Source: Pseudomonadaceae bacterium (GTDB lineage Bacteria > Pseudomonadota > Gammaproteobacteria > Pseudomonadales > Azotimanducaceae). Taken from it: a stretch of 64,000 bases of DNA. The position numbers and the translations under genes are program-made. The notes beneath the pieces are model-generated. The model was not told the DNA's origin, made no database searches, and saw only the letters and a list, made by a program, of their open reading frames with translations. The stretch spans positions 1 through 64,000 of the forward strand of contig JANSXA010000008.1 of NCBI GenBank assembly GCA_024743175.1. Direction: 5' to 3'. Below, in pieces: positions 43,334 through 53,452 of the stretch (position 1 is the first letter of the stretch; each line of letters begins with the position of its first letter).

Positions 43334-45574
43334 ATGAGATATAAAACAGCCACCCAGTGGGGTGTCTTTGACGTCACCGTTTCTGATGGTGTTATCCAAC
43401 GTGTCGATGGTATCCATCAGGACCCGGACCCTGCGGCCATCGGGCAGACGCTGGTTGACGGCATTCAACACGATTCCCGCATACAACGACCTTCTATCCG
43501 TAAAGGCTGGCTCGCAGCACCTGATCGACAGCGCAAGTTGCGCGGTGAAGACAGTTTTGTTGAGGTGCCCTGGGATGAAGCTCTGGATATCGCAGCACAG
43601 GAAATCGCACGGGTTATTGCAGAGAAAGGCAACACCTCGATTTACGCGGGATCTTACGGCTGGGCAAGCGCCGGGCGCTTCCATCATGCTCAGTCTCAAC
43701 TGCACAGGTTTATTAACCTTCTGGGCGGCTCAACCCGCGCGATGAACTCCTACAGCACGGCTGCTGCACAGGTTATTCTGCCACACGTGGTCGCACCCTG
43801 GTCAGAGATTGAACTGCAGCAGACAAGTTGGGATGAGATTGCTTCGGGTGCTGAGTTGATGATCGCTTTTGGGGGTATACCGCTGCGTAACACTCAGGTT
43901 GCCTACGGTGGAATCACCGAACATCAGAGCCAGGGTGGTCTACGCGGTGCTCTGGCAGCTGGTATTAAACTGGTTAATGTTTCGCCCGTCTCTCACGATA
44001 TGCCCGACTGGTCAGATGCTCAGTGGGTGGCTGCCCGTCCGGGCACGGACGTTGCGCTGATGCTGGGTCTGGCTCATGTATTAGAGGTGGAAAACCTGCT
44101 TGATCGTCGCTTTCTTGATACCCATTGCCACGGATATGCCTTGTTTCAGCGCTATCTGCTCGGTGAAGCGGATGACATTGCAAAAACCCCGGCGTGGGCA
44201 GCTCAAATCTGTGGTGTAGACGCAGAGGTCATCGAGCAGCTTGCCCGGGAAATGGCGAGTAAAAAAACCTTTGTCACCGCTGCCTGGTCACTGCAGCGGG
44301 CACACCATGGAGAGCAGCCCTATTGGATGCTGGTTGCGTTGGCCGCCATGTTAGGTCAGATTGGCTTGCCCGGCTGTGGCTTTGGGTTTGGTTACGGCGC
44401 TGAAGGTTTTATTGGCTCTAACTGGCGTCGATTCAATTGGGCCACATTCAGTAAAGGTATGAATCCGACGCGGTTTGCGATTCCTGTGGCACGGATCACA
44501 GACATGTTGCTGAACCCGGGCGTTGAAGTCGATTACGACGGCCGGAAGATAACTTACCCGGATATCGATCTGATCTACTGGGCGGGTGGCAATCCGTTCC
44601 ATCATCATCAGGATCTTAATCGTCTGGTTGAGGGTTGGCGCAAACCCAGTACCGTTATAGTCAACGAACCCTGGTGGACCCCCACAGCGCAATGGGCAGA
44701 CATCGTGTTTCCCGCGACAACAGCACTGGAACGAGAGGATATATGCGCATCAAGCCACGACCCTTACGCGCATGCCATGCAACAGGCGTTGCCAGAGCAA
44801 CATGAAGCTCGTTCGGACCATCAAATATTTGCCGGGCTCGCGGCTCGACTTGAAATTGGGGATGACTTTTCGGAAGGACGCAGTGAGCAGGACTGGCTAC
44901 GCCATATGTGGGAAATGTCTGACCAGAAAGCGCGCAAAGAAGGGTTTGATCTACCTGACTTCGATACCTTCTGGCGCGAAGGCGTGTATAAAATTCCTCA
45001 ACAACCCGTGCGCAAAACCTGGCTTGCAGACTTTCGAGCAGATCCGGTTAACAACCCCTTGCACACGCCTAGTGGTAAAATCGAAATATTTTCCGATGTG
45101 ATTGATGAGTTTGGCTATGACAATTGTCCTGGTCACCCAACCTGGCTCGAGCCATTTGAGCGGTTAGATGGGAACACTGCGGCGAGGTATGGTCTTCATC
45201 TGCTGACACCGCAGCCGGAGAAACGGCTGCACAGTCAGATGGACCCCAGTGCGCATAGCCACAGTGGAAAAGTGGATGGCAGGGAAGTGCTGCTGATGCA
45301 TCCCGATGCTGCGGCGGCGCGTGGGTTACGCGAAGGTGATGTGGTACGTATATTCAACGACCGTGGCGCTTGTCTTGCTGCAGTAGGACTCGACGACAAA
45401 CGACTGAGTGACGTGGTGTCACTGCCGACGGGTAGCTGGTTCAAGCGTCTGGATGCTTTCACAGATGCAAACGGTAACCCGAACGTGTTAACCGCAGATA
45501 TAGGCACGTCAAAACTTGCCCAGGGACCGAGCGCAAACACGTGTCTGGTTGAAGTTGAGGCGTACACACCCTAA
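43334..45574 (+). CDS. bisC: Molybdopterin oxidoreductase, BisC/TorA-like
   Basis: A 746-residue molybdenum enzyme of the DMSO-reductase family, closest in layout to biotin sulfoxide/TMAO reductases. The active-site serine region is YGWASAGRFHHAQSQLHRF at about residues 112-130. No Tat signal and no N-terminal iron-sulphur motif, so a cytoplasmic BisC-type enzyme is likely. No membrane or chaperone partner gene is adjacent. Gene name is by family likeness only. Confidence 0.8.
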   Translation: MRYKTATQWGVFDVTVSDGVIQRVDGIHQDPDPAAIGQTLVDGIQHDSRIQRPSIRKGWLAAPDRQRKLRGEDSFVEVPWDEALDIAAQEIARVIAEKGNTSIYAGSYGWASAGRFHHAQSQLHRFINLLGGSTRAMNSYSTAAAQVILPHVVAPWSEIELQQTSWDEIASGAELMIAFGGIPLRNTQVAYGGITEHQSQGGLRGALAAGIKLVNVSPVSHDMPDWSDAQWVAARPGTDVALMLGLAHVLEVENLLDRRFLDTHCHGYALFQRYLLGEADDIAKTPAWAAQICGVDAEVIEQLAREMASKKTFVTAAWSLQRAHHGEQPYWMLVALAAMLGQIGLPGCGFGFGYGAEGFIGSNWRRFNWATFSKGMNPTRFAIPVARITDMLLNPGVEVDYDGRKITYPDIDLIYWAGGNPFHHHQDLNRLVEGWRKPSTVIVNEPWWTPTAQWADIVFPATTALEREDICASSHDPYAHAMQQALPEQHEARSDHQIFAGLAARLEIGDDFSEGRSEQDWLRHMWEMSDQKARKEGFDLPDFDTFWREGVYKIPQQPVRKTWLADFRADPVNNPLHTPSGKIEIFSDVIDEFGYDNCPGHPTWLEPFERLDGNTAARYGLHLLTPQPEKRLHSQMDPSAHSHSGKVDGREVLLMHPDAAAARGLREGDVVRIFNDRGACLAAVGLDDKRLSDVVSLPTGSWFKRLDAFTDANGNPNVLTADIGTSKLAQGPSANTCLVEVEAYTP

Positions 45575-45587
45575 GGTTCGCGCTGCT

Positions 45588-45662
45588 GGCCTCGTAGTTC
45601 AATGGATAGAACGACCGCCTCCTAAGCGGTAGATGCAGGTTCGATTCCTGCCGGGGCTACCA
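45588..45662 (+). tRNA. tRNA-Arg(CCT)
   Basis: A 75-base tRNA with anticodon loop CTCCTAA (anticodon CCT) in a CCGC/GCGG stem, T-arm GCAGG-TTCGATT-CCTGC and encoded CCA. It follows the molybdoenzyme stop by 13 bases and starts with GGCCTCG. Confidence 0.95.
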
Positions 45663-45678
45663 GGTCGGGGTCTTTCCT

Positions 45679-46713
45679 CTATTCGCCCTTTCGCAGTTTT
45701 TCGACCAGCTCATTGACAGCGTCAATCACTATCTGCGGCTGTTCGAGCTGAATAACATGGCCACTTTCGGTAGCAATGTGGCGCTGCCCCCGGCTCGAAA
45801 GTTGAGTGAGTTCACTCTGCAACTCGTTCCAGATTTCAGCCATTTCCCGCGCCTGCTCCACAGGCACGCCAAATTCGTTGTCTTCTCCGGGCACCTTGCC
45901 CTGAGACACTACAATCAGCGGTAGATCGCCAAGTGATGCTGGTGGTTCGAGATCAAAAACTTCCCGATTGAATCCCTCTGACTCTCGCAACATAGCAGCA
46001 CACGTGTGATTCTGGTTGACGCTTGCGGTTAACAACTGCTGTTCTTTTTTCGGGAGCTGAAAACGCTCAAGCAGACTGTCCATAACGCCGAGCGCACGTA
46101 CAATTCCGAGTGGTTGCACCCAGCTGCACAGCGTCAAAACGGAGCTCAACTCTGAAGTTCCGCCAATACTGGGTAGTCGGTTACCCTGCTGCTCGTGAGA
46201 AGAGTCCACCAGCACCATACCGACAATCTGTTGCGGATAGCGTGAATAGAACTCGCGGACAAAAACACCGCCCGCAGACATGCCCAGCAGGATAAACGGG
46301 CCGTCCAGATTGGCCAGTTCAATCAGTTGGTGTAAACGATTGGCAACGCGTTCTGCACTCAGTGGCTCCCGGGTTCGTTCGCTCCAGTCCAGGCCGGGTC
46401 TGTCGTACGCGCATACGCGCGTTTGCTGGGCAAGGGCGTCATGTACAATCCCCCATGACGTCGAGCCGAACGTGAGGCCTGCTTCCAGCAGCACTGTGGG
46501 TACGCCCTGACCCCTGCAATCCAGGTGAATGTTTAATCCATCAACTGAATAGAGTGTTCCCGGGGGTGGAAAGTTTTTTCTGTCTGCTTTTGCTGCAAAC
46601 CACTGATAGCCAAAGCCTGCGACAGCCATGATCACAAGTAACACAAGCGCGTACTTTAATGCCTGGACAATTATGCTCATGATCATAGACTCTACACGGT
46701 ATTTGCTGAGCAT
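45679..46713 (-). CDS. Alpha/beta hydrolase, membrane-anchored
   Basis: A 344-residue hydrolase with one N-terminal membrane segment (ALKYALVLLVIMAVAGFGY), the nucleophile motif GMSAGG at about residue 144, and the oxyanion-type region LEAGLTFGS. The later histidine is in ATESGHVIQLE, so the triad looks complete. Start codons at 46713, 46686 and 46680 are possible; none has a strong ribosome site. Substrate unknown. Confidence 0.78.
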   Translation of the reverse strand: MLSKYRVESMIMSIIVQALKYALVLLVIMAVAGFGYQWFAAKADRKNFPPPGTLYSVDGLNIHLDCRGQGVPTVLLEAGLTFGSTSWGIVHDALAQQTRVCAYDRPGLDWSERTREPLSAERVANRLHQLIELANLDGPFILLGMSAGGVFVREFYSRYPQQIVGMVLVDSSHEQQGNRLPSIGGTSELSSVLTLCSWVQPLGIVRALGVMDSLLERFQLPKKEQQLLTASVNQNHTCAAMLRESEGFNREVFDLEPPASLGDLPLIVVSQGKVPGEDNEFGVPVEQAREMAEIWNELQSELTQLSSRGQRHIATESGHVIQLEQPQIVIDAVNELVEKLRKGE

Positions 46714-46736
46714 AACGGGTAAACCAGTCTTTCGTC

Positions 46737-47726
46737 ATGGTCCTTCTTAAAGATGTTCTGTTTGGTGTGCCTGCGGTAGATCACCAGCAGTGGGCGGTGT
46801 TAAGCGGGTTTACCAGATGGTTGATTGCTACTCGAGCATCAGTCCTTCCACTCACGCTTTTTGCGGTTACTTTCGCTTTGTGTTTAGCGCAGCCAGACTC
46901 GCTGTATCAGTGGAGTCTCGCAGGTGCCAGCACTTTGGCCTTGACCCTTGCCCACGCAACCAACAATTTGATCAATGATTATATCGATCATAGAACAGGA
47001 CTTGATCGAGATAATTATTTCCGCGTGCAGTACGGTGTGCACGTCCTCGAAAGCGGTCTTGTTACCCCTCGACAATTTTTAAGGTACATCATTGGTACGG
47101 GTACTTCGGCGCTGGTGATGGGCCTTGCCGTGTGCTGGTTTGCAGGTGGCCTTACGCCCTGGTTTGCACTTGCTGGTGCTTTTTTTGTGTTGTTTTACAC
47201 GTATCCATTGAAACACTTCGCCCTGGGCGAGTTGGCAGTGTTCCTCGTTTGGGGGCCGCTAATGGTTGTGGGCACCTACATGGTTGTGAACGGCTCTGCT
47301 GACTTTGCGGTAATATCTGCAAGTTTCGTTTATGGGCTTGGTCCAACGATTGTGATCCTTGCCAAGCACACGGACAAAGCCGCCCATGACCGGGAAAAGG
47401 AGATACTTACGTTGCCTGTGGTGCTTGGGTCGTGGGCCAGACCTGTAATAGCTGCCGCGGTTATAGCTCAAGTTTTACTGGCGGTTGCAGTGGCTATTGA
47501 GTTTGGTCTGTATGGCATGGCTGGGATTGTGATCGCTGTGCCGGCTGCGTTGCGATGTCTGAAAGTATTGCGGGAAAAGACGCCGGTTGCGTGCCCGCCA
47601 GAGTACCCGGTTCAGGCCTGGCCGCTCTGGTACACAACTTTTGCCTTCCGCTATGCCCGTGACGCCGGATTAGGTCTAACCCTGGGCGTATTGGTGCAGA
47701 ACATTTTGCTGCCCGTTTCAGGCTGA
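46737..47726 (+). CDS. UbiA-family prenyltransferase
   Basis: A 329-residue integral membrane protein with the first aspartate motif NDYIDHRTGLD at about residues 80-90 and a second KHTDKAAHDREKE at about 209-221. It is like MenA/UbiA family enzymes that prenylate aromatic rings. Substrate not decided. Divergent from the hydrolase gene. Confidence 0.78.
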   Translation: MVLLKDVLFGVPAVDHQQWAVLSGFTRWLIATRASVLPLTLFAVTFALCLAQPDSLYQWSLAGASTLALTLAHATNNLINDYIDHRTGLDRDNYFRVQYGVHVLESGLVTPRQFLRYIIGTGTSALVMGLAVCWFAGGLTPWFALAGAFFVLFYTYPLKHFALGELAVFLVWGPLMVVGTYMVVNGSADFAVISASFVYGLGPTIVILAKHTDKAAHDREKEILTLPVVLGSWARPVIAAAVIAQVLLAVAVAIEFGLYGMAGIVIAVPAALRCLKVLREKTPVACPPEYPVQAWPLWYTTFAFRYARDAGLGLTLGVLVQNILLPVSG

Positions 47727-47767
47727 AACACAGTTGAATAACCTGTCACGCGCCAAGAATAAATCGT

Positions 47768-47796
47768 TTGACAGGGATTAGGCTTTGGCGTAAATT
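47768..47796 (+). promoter_or_regulatory. Sigma-70 promoter of the RRM gene
   Basis: TTGACA (47768-47773) and TAAATT (47791-47796) with a 17-base gap. Start of transcription is predicted near 47803, giving a leader of about 168 bases before the ATG at 47971. Confidence 0.65.
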
Positions 47797-47943
47797 CGTG
47801 GCCAGTAGATTCCTGCCCGATGTTCTTTTTCGAGTTTTCTCTCTTAGGTTTATCGATTCGCTTCTATGACGTTCACAGGACATGGTGTTTTGTGACGATT
47901 ACTTTGTGCACAGCAGATACAGCGGGTGTGCACACCTTTGAAA

Positions 47944-47959
47944 ACCTGGTTTTCCAGGT
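47944..47959 (+). promoter_or_regulatory. Hairpin in the leader of the RRM gene
   Basis: ACCTGG-TTTT-CCAGGT, a perfect six-base-pair hairpin ending 11 bases before the start codon and close to the ribosome site (CGGAG). It may sequester or expose the site; a role in temperature control is possible. Confidence 0.45.
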
Positions 47960-47970
47960 ACGGAGAAAAT

Positions 47971-48234
47971 ATGAAATTGTATGTTGGCAACCTCCCTTGG
48001 AGCACAACCGATTCTGATCTTGAAAGCATGTTTGGTGAGTACGGTGCGGTTCAATCTGCATCTGTTATTACCGATCGCGAAACTGGCCGTTCACGCGGTT
48101 TTGGTTTTGTTGAAATGGGTGACGGTGAAGAGTGCAAGCGCGCTATGAACGAACTCAATGGTCATCAGATTGAATCCCGCGCGTTGAAAGTCAACGAAGC
48201 GAATGACAAGCCGAAGCGATCTTCTAACTACTAA
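47971..48234 (+). CDS. RNA-binding protein with one RRM domain
   Basis: An 87-residue RNA-binding protein. RNP2 (LYVGNL) and RNP1 (RGFGFVEM) are both present, with linker and helix as in small cold-induced RNA-binding proteins. Start ATG at 47971 with GGAG upstream; a longer in-frame start is not needed. The long leader, hairpin and terminator behind it (48253-48280) define one transcription unit. It likely stabilises RNA in stress. Confidence 0.93.
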   Translation: MKLYVGNLPWSTTDSDLESMFGEYGAVQSASVITDRETGRSRGFGFVEMGDGEECKRAMNELNGHQIESRALKVNEANDKPKRSSNY

Positions 48235-48252
48235 GATCAGTAGCTAGTCTTG

Positions 48253-48280
48253 AAAACCCGCCGTCAGGCGGGTTTTTTTT
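48253..48280 (+). terminator. Intrinsic terminator after the RRM gene
   Basis: CCCGCC-GTCA-GGCGGG (48257-48272) followed by eight T. It closes the RRM unit and precedes the ACR3 gene. Confidence 0.9.
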
Positions 48281-48337
48281 GTGCACAAATTGTTGATGCT
48301 ACCCTGAACTCCGATCAGTCGATGAGTAGAGATAAGT

Positions 48338-49372
48338 ATGGGTTTGTTTGAACGTTTTCTGTCGATATGGGTTGCGCTGTGTATTGCGGCCGGCGTAGTC
48401 CTCGGTAGTGTTACTCCCGGCGCGTTTGCTGTGATTGCCGGCCTTGAAGTGGCCAATGTGAACCTCGTTGTAGCGCTGTTCATCTGGATAATGATCTATC
48501 CGATGATGATTAATGTAGATTTCAGCAGCCTGAAAAAAGTCGGGCAGAAACCTAAAGGCCTGTGTATTACGCTTGTGGTTAACTGGCTGATCAAGCCTTT
48601 CACTATGGCAGCGCTAGGCGTTTTGTTTTTTGAGTATGTGTTTGCTGATCTGGTAGAGCCGGATACGGCAAAAGAGTACATAGCCGGCATGATATTGCTG
48701 GGTGTTGCGCCGTGTACTGCGATGGTTTTCGTCTGGAGTCAGCTGGTCAAAGGTGATGCCAACTACACGCTGGTCCAGGTATCAGTAAACGACATTATCA
48801 TGGTGTTTGCGTTTGCACCCATCGCAGCGATGTTGCTCGGCGTTACTGACATTGTTGTGCCCTGGGAAACTTTGCTGCTATCGGTTGTGCTGTATGTTGT
48901 TGTGCCATTGATTGCAGGTTACGTTACGCGGGTTACGCTTCTGAAGGACGGAGAAAGCAGGGTAGAGGGGTTTACCGCGGGTATAAAACCCTTTTCGGTG
49001 CTCGGGTTGCTGGCAACTGTTGTGCTTCTGTTCGGGTTTCAGGCTCAAACTATCATTTCAGACCCTCTGGTGATCGCATTGATTGCAGTACCCTTACTGA
49101 TTCAGGGGTATGGGATTTTTGCCATAGCTTTTCTCTGGGCGTACCTATGGCGTGTCCCTTTTGCTACTGCGGCTCCGGCTGCGCTAATTGGTACGTCGAA
49201 TTTTTTTGAACTGGCTGTGGCTGTTGCCATCAGCTTGTTTGGTTTGAACTCAGGCGCAGCTCTGGCCACTGTTGTGGGTGTACTGGTGGAAGTACCGATG
49301 ATGTTATCACTGGTGGCTATTGCCAATCGTTCTCGGAAGCACTTTGTAACAGCCGCTGAACCCGCAGGTTAG
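48338..49372 (+). CDS. ACR3-family arsenite efflux transporter
   Basis: A 344-residue membrane protein with ten hydrophobic segments and the essential cysteine motif [15 protein letters not shown]3 proteins export arsenite. No arsR or arsC is adjacent in the window, though two TIGR0428x arsenosugar-linked genes occur at 59-60 kb. Symbol omitted because arsB is used for two families. Confidence 0.88.
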   Translation: MGLFERFLSIWVALCIAAGVVLGSVTPGAFAVIAGLEVANVNLVVALFIWIMIYPMMINVDFSSLKKVGQKPKGLCITLVVNWLIKPFTMAALGVLFFEYVFADLVEPDTAKEYIAGMILLGVAPCTAMVFVWSQLVKGDANYTLVQVSVNDIIMVFAFAPIAAMLLGVTDIVVPWETLLLSVVLYVVVPLIAGYVTRVTLLKDGESRVEGFTAGIKPFSVLGLLATVVLLFGFQAQTIISDPLVIALIAVPLLIQGYGIFAIAFLWAYLWRVPFATAAPAALIGTSNFFELAVAVAISLFGLNSGAALATVVGVLVEVPMMLSLVAIANRSRKHFVTAAEPAG

Positions 49373-49392
49373 CGGCTGCCCGATGGTCTGGT

Positions 49393-50367
49393 TCAGTCCT
49401 CGGGTTGGTCCAGATACTCGCTGAGACCGTAGCCAACCCGCTCACCGTCGAGGGTGTATTGCGTCATACCTTCACCCACGTGTGTATGTGTACCTTTGCG
49501 TCGGTTGCGTAGTGGGATGTAGCCCATCACGCGGCCCTCAAGTTGCCGCACGCGACCGTCTTCCAGTGTCAGTTCGGCTGATAGCGCGGTATGGTAGTTA
49601 CTGTCATCGGCGTACTCGGTGTGCAGTTTTGTTTCGGTGATGCGCACCAGTTTCTGTCCTTCGTGGAAAAGACCGCCGCCCTCACCAGCAGCATTGGTGC
49701 GCACGATCATGCCGAGATCATCTCCGAAATTGCCGGTTATCCAGCGATAGGAGGGAGTTGCTTGCCAGTAGCGGGGTCCCCAGGAGTGGTCGCGCAGTCC
49801 CCAGCCGGAAAATGCCACAGGCGCTTCGTCACCCATCTGAATTTCGCCACTGATACGTGAGTGCTGCTCAGTATGCGCGCGGGCAAACTGGTTGCCGTCA
49901 TCGGGATCACCAACATGGCCGTACATGGGTCCTACGGCATCATGCAGCAGATTGATACGCAGCCGCTGATGGGGATTGTTTTTGAAAGCTTTACCCGGAT
50001 CAGCCATGGCTTTGGGGTCCGTTAGAAAAACTGCGCTGCCATCATAGGTAGTGCGGACGGATTCTGCCGGTGTGAGCACATCTATTTTCAAGCCACCAGC
50101 GTCCCATGCATCATTGTGGGTGATGGCAGGCTTGGCATAATTGAACAACGCGGAGCCATCCGGATTCCAGACAATGACTGTCATTTCCGCATAACCTTCG
50201 TTAGGCCGATTGCCGATGCGCACAAATCCGCCGCGGTTCTGTTTCGGGTCGAAGAAGTTGAAATAGACCGACTCGTTGAAGTTTTCCTCAGGTCCCAGTT
50301 CGTGGGTAAAATCGTCTTCTGCTTTGAGGTTGCCGTAGATGGCGATGCCATTGGCCGTTGTCTGCAT
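49393..50367 (-). CDS. Lipocalin-like protein (CrtC/AttH type)
   Basis: A 324-residue soluble beta-rich protein with no signal peptide. The repeated GWGLRDHSWGPR motif at about residue 189 and the NDAWDAGG/RWITGNF segments are typical of the CrtC/AttH fold, which binds or hydrates hydrophobic ligands. It is downstream of the PQQ-type dehydrogenase gene, with 5 bases between them, so they probably form an operon. Function unknown. Confidence 0.7.
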   Translation of the reverse strand: MQTTANGIAIYGNLKAEDDFTHELGPEENFNESVYFNFFDPKQNRGGFVRIGNRPNEGYAEMTVIVWNPDGSALFNYAKPAITHNDAWDAGGLKIDVLTPAESVRTTYDGSAVFLTDPKAMADPGKAFKNNPHQRLRINLLHDAVGPMYGHVGDPDDGNQFARAHTEQHSRISGEIQMGDEAPVAFSGWGLRDHSWGPRYWQATPSYRWITGNFGDDLGMIVRTNAAGEGGGLFHEGQKLVRITETKLHTEYADDSNYHTALSAELTLEDGRVRQLEGRVMGYIPLRNRRKGTHTHVGEGMTQYTLDGERVGYGLSEYLDQPED

Positions 50368-50372
50368 TGTCT

Positions 50373-51518
50373 TTACTCCTGGTTTGTTGATACGCGGATG
50401 ACGCTACCACCTTCACCATCCGTCAGCACATAAATACTCCCGTCCGGCGCTTGCCGTATATCGCGGATCCGTTCGCTGATCTCACCGAAAGCGACAGTTT
50501 CTTCAACGACCTCCCGATTGTCCATTTGCAGGTGACGCACTTCAGCGTCAACGAGAGCACCAACAAACAGGTCTCCCCGCCATTGCGGGAACATTGAACC
50601 TTCGTAGATCATCAGTCCCGAAGGTGCGATTGAGGGCACCCATACTTTGATGGGTTGCTGCATACCGGCAAACTCGGTAAACGGAGATACGTAGGCGCCG
50701 TTGTAATCCACGCCGTAAGTGATGGCCGGCCAGCCATAGTTGTTGCCCGGCTCGATAATATTGACTTCATCACCACCCTGGGGGCCATGTTCGTGCTGGA
50801 AAACAACGCCGCTGTTGCTCACCGCCAGACCCTGCGGATTTCGGTGACCATAACTCCAGACATATGGGGCGTTGCTGAAAGGGTTGTCTGCCGGTGCTGT
50901 TCCATCTCGAGACAGCCGAATAGTTTTGCCGAAGTGTGTTTCCAGATTCTGGGCCTGCTCGCGAAAATCGAAGCCGTCTCCAGTGGTCAGAAGCAGTGTT
51001 TCATCCGGCAGCCAGGCCAGGCGACCACCGTAGTGCAGAGGCGCATATTTCTTTGGCGCCGAGGAAAACAGCACTTCAGTCCCTTCGAGGTTGTTGCCGC
51101 TAAGCCGCGCACTGGCCACCACCGTGCTGTTTTGTTCCGCATCCCCGGCTGCATAAGACAGATAGATTTTCCTGTTTTGAGAAAAATCCGGATCCAGGAC
51201 CACGTCAAAGAGGCCACCCTGGCTGGCGCGATAAACCACTGGCACGCCTTCAATCGCAACGGTTGAGCTTCCATCTGCAGAAATGCGCAGCAGATTGCCA
51301 CCGAGCTCAGTCACCAGGTGATCTCCGTTGGGCAGAAAGGCAATGCTCCATGGAAAGTTCAGATTGTCAGCTATGGTGGTCAGCTGATAATCGTTACTGC
51401 TGGCGTATGTTGCTGCAGAATGACCGAATGTGCAGATGAGCAATAGTGGTAACCAGCGGCGGCATTTTTGTTGCGTCTGATATTCAGCAGCGGACGTCAC
51501 GGAGGTAGCAGTGAACAT
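50373..51518 (-). CDS. PQQ-dependent sugar dehydrogenase-like (YliI/GdhB type)
   Basis: A 381-residue exported beta-propeller. The N-terminal signal peptide (RRWLPLLLICTFGHSAATYA) is clear, and the repeated NFPWSIAFLP, YGHRNPQGLA, HEHGPQGGDEVN motifs match soluble aldose sugar dehydrogenases. The cofactor and donor cannot be fixed. It ends 5 bases before the lipocalin-like gene, same strand. Confidence 0.82.
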   Translation of the reverse strand: MFTATSVTSAAEYQTQQKCRRWLPLLLICTFGHSAATYASSNDYQLTTIADNLNFPWSIAFLPNGDHLVTELGGNLLRISADGSSTVAIEGVPVVYRASQGGLFDVVLDPDFSQNRKIYLSYAAGDAEQNSTVVASARLSGNNLEGTEVLFSSAPKKYAPLHYGGRLAWLPDETLLLTTGDGFDFREQAQNLETHFGKTIRLSRDGTAPADNPFSNAPYVWSYGHRNPQGLAVSNSGVVFQHEHGPQGGDEVNIIEPGNNYGWPAITYGVDYNGAYVSPFTEFAGMQQPIKVWVPSIAPSGLMIYEGSMFPQWRGDLFVGALVDAEVRHLQMDNREVVEETVAFGEISERIRDIRQAPDGSIYVLTDGEGGSVIRVSTNQE

Positions 51519-51610
51519 ATTTGTATTCTTATAAAAGGCGTCGATAATGCTATGGTAACCCGTTGTGTAGATTGACCCAAAGCGCTACCGACTTTGGCTA
51601 AGGAATCATT

Positions 51611-52045
51611 TTGAAAATCGTTCTGGCTTATATTGCAGCTGTTGTGACAGCGTATGTCGCGGCAGTGCTCGCCTATACCCAGTTGAATCTGGCCAACGTT
51701 GTGGAGATGGGGCTGCCGGTCAGCTTCAAGGACCGTATTGGCGCAGCTGGCCACGACCTGATTGGCATGGCCAGCCTTTATTTACCGATCATCGCTGTGG
51801 CATTGCTGCTGGCGTTCGGATTTACCGCTATTGTGCTTCGATGGGTTCCCCAGCTGCGGACGTTGGGTTACCTGCTGGCCGGATTTGTCGGCATCTTTGT
51901 TGTTGACTATACGCTGGGTGCGTTGTTAACCGGAGGCACACATCCGCTTGCTGTCACACGCACCACCATTGGTCTGCTTTCACAGTGTCTTGCAGGCGCA
52001 CTGGGTGGTTATGTATTTATTCTACTCTCGCGCAAGCCGGAGTAA
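51611..52045 (+). CDS. Small membrane protein, four helices
   Basis: A 144-residue membrane protein, TTG start with AAGGA upstream, hydrophobic segments at about 2-22, 52-75, 80-105 and 115-140. No known family on sight. It lies tail-to-tail with aroA (both stop codons adjoin at 52045/52046). Confidence 0.6.
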   Translation: MKIVLAYIAAVVTAYVAAVLAYTQLNLANVVEMGLPVSFKDRIGAAGHDLIGMASLYLPIIAVALLLAFGFTAIVLRWVPQLRTLGYLLAGFVGIFVVDYTLGALLTGGTHPLAVTRTTIGLLSQCLAGALGGYVFILLSRKPE

Positions 52046-53371
52046 CTACGGGTCCTGTAGCAAACCGCCCACGGCGGCATAGTCAGACCAGTAATGCGGA
52101 TAGGTCTTGCCGACCACCTGCCGGTCATCGACGCCAAGTGTACCGCTGACGCTGCCCAGCAGTGAAAAGGCCATAGCCATGCGGTGATCGTGATAGGTCC
52201 GCAGGGTGTGCGGGCGCATGGTCTGATTGCCCAACGGTTCAATACGAATACTGTCTTGTGTGGTTTGTGCACTGATGCCCAGATCTGCAAATTCTGATGC
52301 TGGACAGTTCAGGCGATCACATTCTTTATGATGCAGCGAGCTTAATCCGTGGATAGTCAGGGTCGCGGGCAGCAGTGGTGCCATGGCGATCAGAGTCAAC
52401 GCCGCGTCCGGCATGGTTGTCATGTCGATCACATTTAAAGTCGATAGCTCGCTGGGTCCTTCGATGAGGGTTTGTTCTGGTTTGCGCTCTACATGTGCAC
52501 CCAGCTGCTCCATGATACTGAAGAACTGATAGTCACCCTGGACGGTGCTGTTGCCGAGATTGTCCAGCGTCAGGCGACCGCCATGCAGCGTGGTGAGGGC
52601 GGCAAAATAAGTTGCTGCTGTTGCGTCACCCTCTATCTGGATCTCACCAGCCTGGTAACTGCCGTGTGCCACTTCCAGTGTCTGCTCATCAACCCAGTGG
52701 CTATGCACGCCACGCTTTCTCATCTCATTCAGGGTGATGTCGATATAGGGACGGGAGACCACATCTCCCTTAATCTGGATGCGCTGGGCTGGGTGATCGT
52801 CAATGGCATCATCTGAACAATAGGGTGCACACAGTAGCAGCGCGGTGACGTACTGGCTCGACAGGCTGGCGTCTATGTGCATCACATCCGCTGGACGCAG
52901 TGGCCCTGTAATTGTCACAGGTAAACCACCCGTTGCGGACTCCACCTGACAGCCCTGCTGTCGTAACACATCGTAAAGTGGTGCGTTTGTGCGCGCTCTC
53001 AGGGAGCTGTGCCCGTCGATACGGGTGCGGCCACTGCGCAGGGCTGCGATACCAATAAGCAGGCGCGTTGATGCACCGCTCATCCTGGCATCCAGAGCGA
53101 TGTCTTTGTGCCTATCAATCGGACCGGTGACAAGGATCTGCTTACCGTCGATGGACACGTCAGCGCCAAGCGCTGCAATACACTCGAGCATGGCATCTGC
53201 GTCGTCACAGTCAGGCACACCTGTAATTGTACTTGTACCCTGGGCTAAGGCAGCCATGGCCAGTTGTCGCAGTGCGATGGATTTGCTGCCAGGCAGCGTC
53301 AAGTGAGCATCATCCACAATGCGGGTGATACGCGGGACAACAAAGGGAGGTGTCTGGCTCTCGGGATTCAC
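52046..53371 (-). CDS. aroA: 3-phosphoshikimate 1-carboxyvinyltransferase
   Basis: A 441-residue EPSP synthase for aromatic amino-acid synthesis. Motifs LPGSKSIALRQL at residue 26, GASTRLL at about 98, VSRPYIDIT and HDHRMAMAFSL are present. The spacing of PGSKSI and the later GASTR differs slightly from E. coli, as in many class II AroA. Upstream on the same strand a terminator at 53453-53482 isolates it from earlier transcription. Confidence 0.92.
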   Translation of the reverse strand: MNPESQTPPFVVPRITRIVDDAHLTLPGSKSIALRQLAMAALAQGTSTITGVPDCDDADAMLECIAALGADVSIDGKQILVTGPIDRHKDIALDARMSGASTRLLIGIAALRSGRTRIDGHSSLRARTNAPLYDVLRQQGCQVESATGGLPVTITGPLRPADVMHIDASLSSQYVTALLLCAPYCSDDAIDDHPAQRIQIKGDVVSRPYIDITLNEMRKRGVHSHWVDEQTLEVAHGSYQAGEIQIEGDATAATYFAALTTLHGGRLTLDNLGNSTVQGDYQFFSIMEQLGAHVERKPEQTLIEGPSELSTLNVIDMTTMPDAALTLIAMAPLLPATLTIHGLSSLHHKECDRLNCPASEFADLGISAQTTQDSIRIEPLGNQTMRPHTLRTYHDHRMAMAFSLLGSVSGTLGVDDRQVVGKTYPHYWSDYAAVGGLLQDP

Positions 53372-53452
53372 AGTTGGTATTGATGTGCGGTTGAGTAGAT
53401 TGGAACGCGCTATTCTGGGGTATCAGACCTTCTCGAGCAAAGAAAAAGCCTG

